Source of the DNA: UBA7803 sp041686955
GTDB lineage: Bacteria > Pseudomonadota > Gammaproteobacteria > Pseudomonadales > Azotimanducaceae
Assembly (NCBI GenBank): GCA_041686955.1
Contig: JAWLCV010000005.1
Location: 22,366 to 86,365, forward strand
DNA length: 64,000 nt
Direction: 5' to 3'
In this document: positions 61,315 to 64,000 of the stretch, piece after piece
Position numbering within the stretch: the stretch's first letter is position 1
Layout: each line of letters starts with the position of its first letter
Program-made: the position numbers and the translations under genes
The notes under the pieces: generated by a model
Databases searched by the model: none
Told to the model about the DNA's origin: nothing
Seen by the model: only the letters and a program-made list of their open reading frames with translations

Positions 61315-62516
61315 AATTCTCCGCTCAGGTATTGCAGTTGGATGTAGGCTGCGCGGGCAGCACGGGCGAGCGCTGTCGCTTCACGCTCGATTGCGAGCTC
61401 GGTGCGGTGGGCGTCGATCAGCGCCATGACGTCGATCTCGTCAGCGGCATAGGCAGCCTCCGCGATGTCCGCCAGAGAGCCGCCGTCACGGGCCGCCTCC
61501 TGCTTCAGGTCGAGGGCCGCGGCTCGCCTCACCTCCAGCAGCCGCAACGCCTCGCCCACCTGGGCTTGCAGGCGGGAGCGCACCAGCGAGGCCTCGGCCC
61601 TGACCGCGCGCGCCTCGTTGTCCGCCGCCCGAAAATCCCCCTGGCTACGATCGAACAGGGGCACCTCCACGCCGATGGCGATCAATCCACCCTCGGCATC
61701 GATATCGCCTTCCTCGAAGTTGCGCCGGCCAATCCCCAGGGTCACATCCGGCCAAGCGTTGCGCCGTGCCGCTTTGGCACGTGTCTCGGCACTGCTGGCC
61801 TCCGACTGGAGCGCCCGCAAAGTAGGATGATCGTCGAGCGACCGCACCACGGACGCCGACGCTTCCGGCGGCAGCAGTCCGCCGGTCAGCTCGGCAGGTT
61901 CGATGCCGATCAACGCGAAAAGCGCTTCCCTGGCAGACTCGTACGCCGCCCGAGCCTCCAGCACCGTCGCCCGCACCAGCGAGAGCTCCTGCCGCAGGCG
62001 CAAAGCGTCGTAGCGAGCCGCGTCACCCGCCTGCCTTCGCGCATCCACCGCAGCGACCAGCTCGCCGAGGCGGTCGCGCCAGGCGCTCTCAGCAGCGAGT
62101 CGCCGCCGGGCCGCCAGCACGTCGTAGTACAGGCCGCGAATCTCGCGGATGAGCTCGCGGCGCTCGAGCTCGATGCGGGCAAACTGCCCCTGGAGATTCA
62201 GCCGCGCCGCGCGGCGTTCGAGCCCCCTGGCGCCGGCCACGTTGAATCGCTGCCGCAGCCACAGGAACTCGTCGCGGCTGTCGCCCCCTGGCAGGTCGAG
62301 TGACTCCGCGCTGTACTCGATCTCCGGGTTCTCCCATTTCCCGATCGACGACGCCACGCCTTCGGCGGCAGCTCGGCGCGACTCGAGCAATGTGCTCACC
62401 CGCGGCTGGGCCAGGCCCTGCTGAACGGCATCCGCCTCGGAGAGACCGGCAGCCTCAGCGAGGCCCGCGAACACCGGCATGGCTGCCAGCGCCAGATGCA
62501 GCGCAATCTTCCTCAT
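61311..62516 (-). CDS. TolC-family outer-membrane channel (CusC/CzcC-like)
   Basis: 401 residues: signal peptide (about 1-22), then two OEP repeats rich in long helices (LRLRQELSLVRATVLEARAA, DFRAADNEARAVRAEASLVR). Outer-membrane conduit of the RND pump. The gene is preceded by the M56 gene with one base between and overlaps the small His-rich lipoprotein gene by 4 bases. ATG 62516 is chosen because it starts a signal peptide. Confidence 0.9.
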   Translation of the reverse strand: MRKIALHLALAAMPVFAGLAEAAGLSEADAVQQGLAQPRVSTLLESRRAAAEGVASSIGKWENPEIEYSAESLDLPGGDSRDEFLWLRQRFNVAGARGLERRAARLNLQGQFARIELERRELIREIRGLYYDVLAARRRLAAESAWRDRLGELVAAVDARRQAGDAARYDALRLRQELSLVRATVLEARAAYESAREALFALIGIEPAELTGGLLPPEASASVVRSLDDHPTLRALQSEASSAETRAKAARRNAWPDVTLGIGRRNFEEGDIDAEGGLIAIGVEVPLFDRSQGDFRAADNEARAVRAEASLVRSRLQAQVGEALRLLEVRRAAALDLKQEAARDGGSLADIAEAAYAADEIDVMALIDAHRTELAIEREATALARAARAAYIQLQYLSGEL

Positions 62517-62517
62517 A

Positions 62518-63492
62518 TCAACGGCCGACAACGACGCCGAGCAGCGTTTCCAGGGCGTGGTGTCCCGCCACGGAGACCGCAAAAACGCCCGCCAGCAAGG
62601 ATGCATAGGCCAATTCGAAGAAGGCGGGATTCCGCTCGGAGTGGGTGGAGCCGCGGTCGAGCAGGCGCCGTGCACGGCCGGGAAGATCGGAACCGGCGAC
62701 CGAGAACCCGGCCGGCCGAGACAGCCTGAGGCGGGCGACATGCAGCAGCGTCTCTACTACGCGCTCCGGCCCGAACCGGCGCGCCACGGCATCATCGGCC
62801 TGTTCCTCGAGACTGCGCAGCCAATGCCTCCGCAGACTGCGGCGCGCCCAGGGCACATGAATGAGAAGCAGCAGCTCGAACAGAACATTACGCCAGGCGT
62901 CGCCGTGGCGGAGATGAGCGGACTCGTGCGCGGCGACGATGCGCCGCTCCCGGAACGACAGTTGATCCAGAAGTCCTCTGGACAGCAGCACCACTGGTTC
63001 CATGAGCCCGCCTGCCAGGGCGAACGGTGTGCGCGAGGGAACGATTCGCAGGCGTCCGCGGGAGCCGGCCATCGCGTTCAGCAAGCCGAGCTGCCGGTTG
63101 GCATGGCATTCGGCGCGCACCCACTGCACGGCACGCCAAACGAGCAGGAGCACGACGATACTCGCGACGATACCCTGCAACAGGCCGAGCTCGATGGCCG
63201 GCAGATGCGAGAAGCAGAGATGCGGGTGACCCAACCCGTGGTGTTGGCAATGGTCGACGATCCAGCCGATGGCTTTGAGGCCGGCCGTAGCCACTACAGC
63301 GGCACCGACGGTCATCGGGATCAACCAGGGCATGAGCGCCGTCAGCAGAACCCGCCGGCTTCTGCTGACGGGGTCGCGCACCCGCTCGATCGAGGTGCCG
63401 ATCATGGGCATCACCGCCAGTGCGGACAGCGCCCATGCCGCGGCGGCCAGCAGGAACATGAGCCAGATCAGCTGCAGCCATCCGCCGCTCAT
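62518..63492 (-). CDS. M56-family (BlaR1-like) membrane metalloprotease sensor
   Basis: 324 residues. Membrane helices at about 8-28 and 50-72, an external loop with the cluster DHCQHHGLGHPHLCFSH (about 79-95), a further helix (about 103-122), then the zinc protease domain with HESAHLRHGD and the third-ligand helix LRSLEEQADDAVARR, and a C-terminal helix. Unlike BlaR1 it has no penicillin-binding sensor domain; the His/Cys loop probably senses metal. It should degrade or inactivate the BlaI-like repressor encoded upstream, whose gene it overlaps by 4 bases. Confidence 0.9.
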   Translation of the reverse strand: MSGGWLQLIWLMFLLAAAAWALSALAVMPMIGTSIERVRDPVSRSRRVLLTALMPWLIPMTVGAAVVATAGLKAIGWIVDHCQHHGLGHPHLCFSHLPAIELGLLQGIVASIVVLLLVWRAVQWVRAECHANRQLGLLNAMAGSRGRLRIVPSRTPFALAGGLMEPVVLLSRGLLDQLSFRERRIVAAHESAHLRHGDAWRNVLFELLLLIHVPWARRSLRRHWLRSLEEQADDAVARRFGPERVVETLLHVARLRLSRPAGFSVAGSDLPGRARRLLDRGSTHSERNPAFFELAYASLLAGVFAVSVAGHHALETLLGVVVGR

Positions 63493-63896
63493 CGCGTTCG
63501 CTCCTCCCGGCGCCGCCGCAGCTCCGCTTCGAGCCGCACCAGCGTCTCGTCGTCCAGATCGTCCGCCGAATCGAGAAAGGCCATGAGCGAGGCCGCCGTA
63601 TCGCCCTGCAGTCGGCCCACTACGCCACCGACCAGATCAGCGATGAGCTGCTCCCGTGTGACGCGGGCCGAATACCGGTAGGCGTGCCCGGCCTTGCTGC
63701 GGTCGAGGAGGTTCTTGCGAGTCAGCCGCTCGAGCGTCGACTGCACCGTGTTGAGGGAGATTCCCCGCGCGATTCCGAGCTCGGCATGCGCCTCCTTTGC
63801 GGTCACCTCGCCCACCGTCCAGACGTGCTCCAGCACCGCCAGCTCCAGCTCACCGAGAGACGGGACGGCGGTGGCGCGGCTGCGGGGGCGTGGCAT
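63489..63896 (-). CDS. BlaI/MecI/CopY-family repressor
   Basis: 135 residues: winged helix (SLGELELAVLEHVWTVGEVT, ISLNTVQSTLERLTRKNLLD) and a dimerisation helix that in relatives is cut by the M56 partner (AYRYSARVTREQLIADLVGG). First gene of the six-gene efflux operon. An inverted repeat overlapping its promoter (63947-63975) is the probable operator. Release by metal-triggered proteolysis is inferred. Confidence 0.93.
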   Translation of the reverse strand: MPRPRSRATAVPSLGELELAVLEHVWTVGEVTAKEAHAELGIARGISLNTVQSTLERLTRKNLLDRSKAGHAYRYSARVTREQLIADLVGGVVGRLQGDTAASLMAFLDSADDLDDETLVRLEAELRRRREERTR

Positions 63897-63934
63897 TCCG
63901 AAGGGGCCTCGGGGGTAGCGGAGCGACGTGGCGG

Positions 63935-63964
63935 AGTATAGGATCGCGAAAAACCGATGGTCAA
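63935..63964 (-). promoter_or_regulatory. sigma-70-type promoter of the efflux operon
   Basis: Read on the minus strand: TTGACC (63964-63959), an 18-base spacer, and TATACT (63940-63935), 39 bases before the start codon. Both elements are close to consensus. Confidence 0.68.
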
Positions 63965-63975
63965 TCGGTTTTTCG
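63947..63975. promoter_or_regulatory. inverted repeat operator of the BlaI-like repressor
   Basis: CGAAAAACCGAT (63947-63958) and ATCGGTTTTTCG (63964-63975) are perfect 12-base inverted arms around GGTCA. The repeat covers the -35 element and part of the spacer of the operon promoter, so binding would block transcription. It does not resemble the TACA/TGTA operator of beta-lactamase BlaI. Confidence 0.65.
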
Positions 63976-64000
63976 ACCTGCCAATCGGCTGAGGGGACTC

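Overview
The window reads as GC-rich, gene-dense DNA from a gammaproteobacterium-like organism. Reasons: a Fap-type amyloid-export gene pair (C39-like fapD and beta-barrel fapF), an adaptor-RbbA-permease triple in the enterobacterial yhiI-rbbA-yhhJ order, a ProQ/FinO-domain RNA chaperone, NhaP2-type and Kef-type antiporters, and a PEP-CTERM protein. A run of 100 Ns marks a draft scaffold. I see no tRNA, rRNA, CRISPR array, transposase or phage gene. Taxonomy below class level is not decided by what I can see.

Layout. 0-8.7 kb: a secreted unknown protein, divergent from a MacA/MacB-like ABC exporter operon (adaptor, ATPase, two FtsX-type permeases) that ends in its own sigma-54 response regulator and sensor kinase; a -24/-12 promoter with upstream palindromes precedes the operon. 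8.7-14.3 kb: the most unusual block, five tightly packed genes. Three encode secreted proteins that share a short LxxxELDxVxAG-like leader motif and a repeated N/Q/V-rich motif; they are followed by a FapD-like C39 peptidase and a FapF-like pore. I read it as a divergent functional-amyloid or fibre secretion system. 14.3-18 kb: a small ORF, a second sigma-54 regulator/kinase pair, and a divergent DUF4168 periplasmic protein with a textbook -24/-12 promoter.

18-30.7 kb: PLD-like protein, two cation/proton antiporters, TetR regulator, small membrane protein, ProQ-domain protein, membrane patatin, DinB-fold protein, small lipoprotein, MocR-type regulator and APC permease. 30.7-35.7 kb: adaptor, RbbA-like double ATPase/permease and second permease. 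35.7-44.3 kb: a meta-cleavage operon for a phenolic compound (HpaB-like hydroxylase, extradiol dioxygenase, aldehyde dehydrogenase, FAH-family hydrolase), with a divergent TetR gene that runs into two crcB fluoride-channel genes and DUF190, then a MaoC hydratase and an MFS transporter. 44.3-49 kb: Cu/Zn-SOD lipoprotein behind a third -24/-12 promoter, macro-domain protein, DsrE protein, fatty acid hydroxylase, ArsR-rhodanese regulator, PLP decarboxylase.

49-64 kb: scaffold gap, nitronate monooxygenase, a BTAD-alpha/beta hydrolase fusion, an orphan PEP-CTERM protein, secreted SagB-type nitroreductase, two-domain VOC protein, PepSY-like lipoprotein with cytochrome b561, a degenerate CPBP-like membrane protein, and a six-gene BlaI-M56-TolC-His-rich lipoprotein-adaptor-RND operon. 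That operon looks like metal efflux controlled by a membrane protease whose external loop is rich in His and Cys. A recurring theme is envelope homeostasis: sigma-54 control of envelope proteins, several exporters and metal or ion handling.
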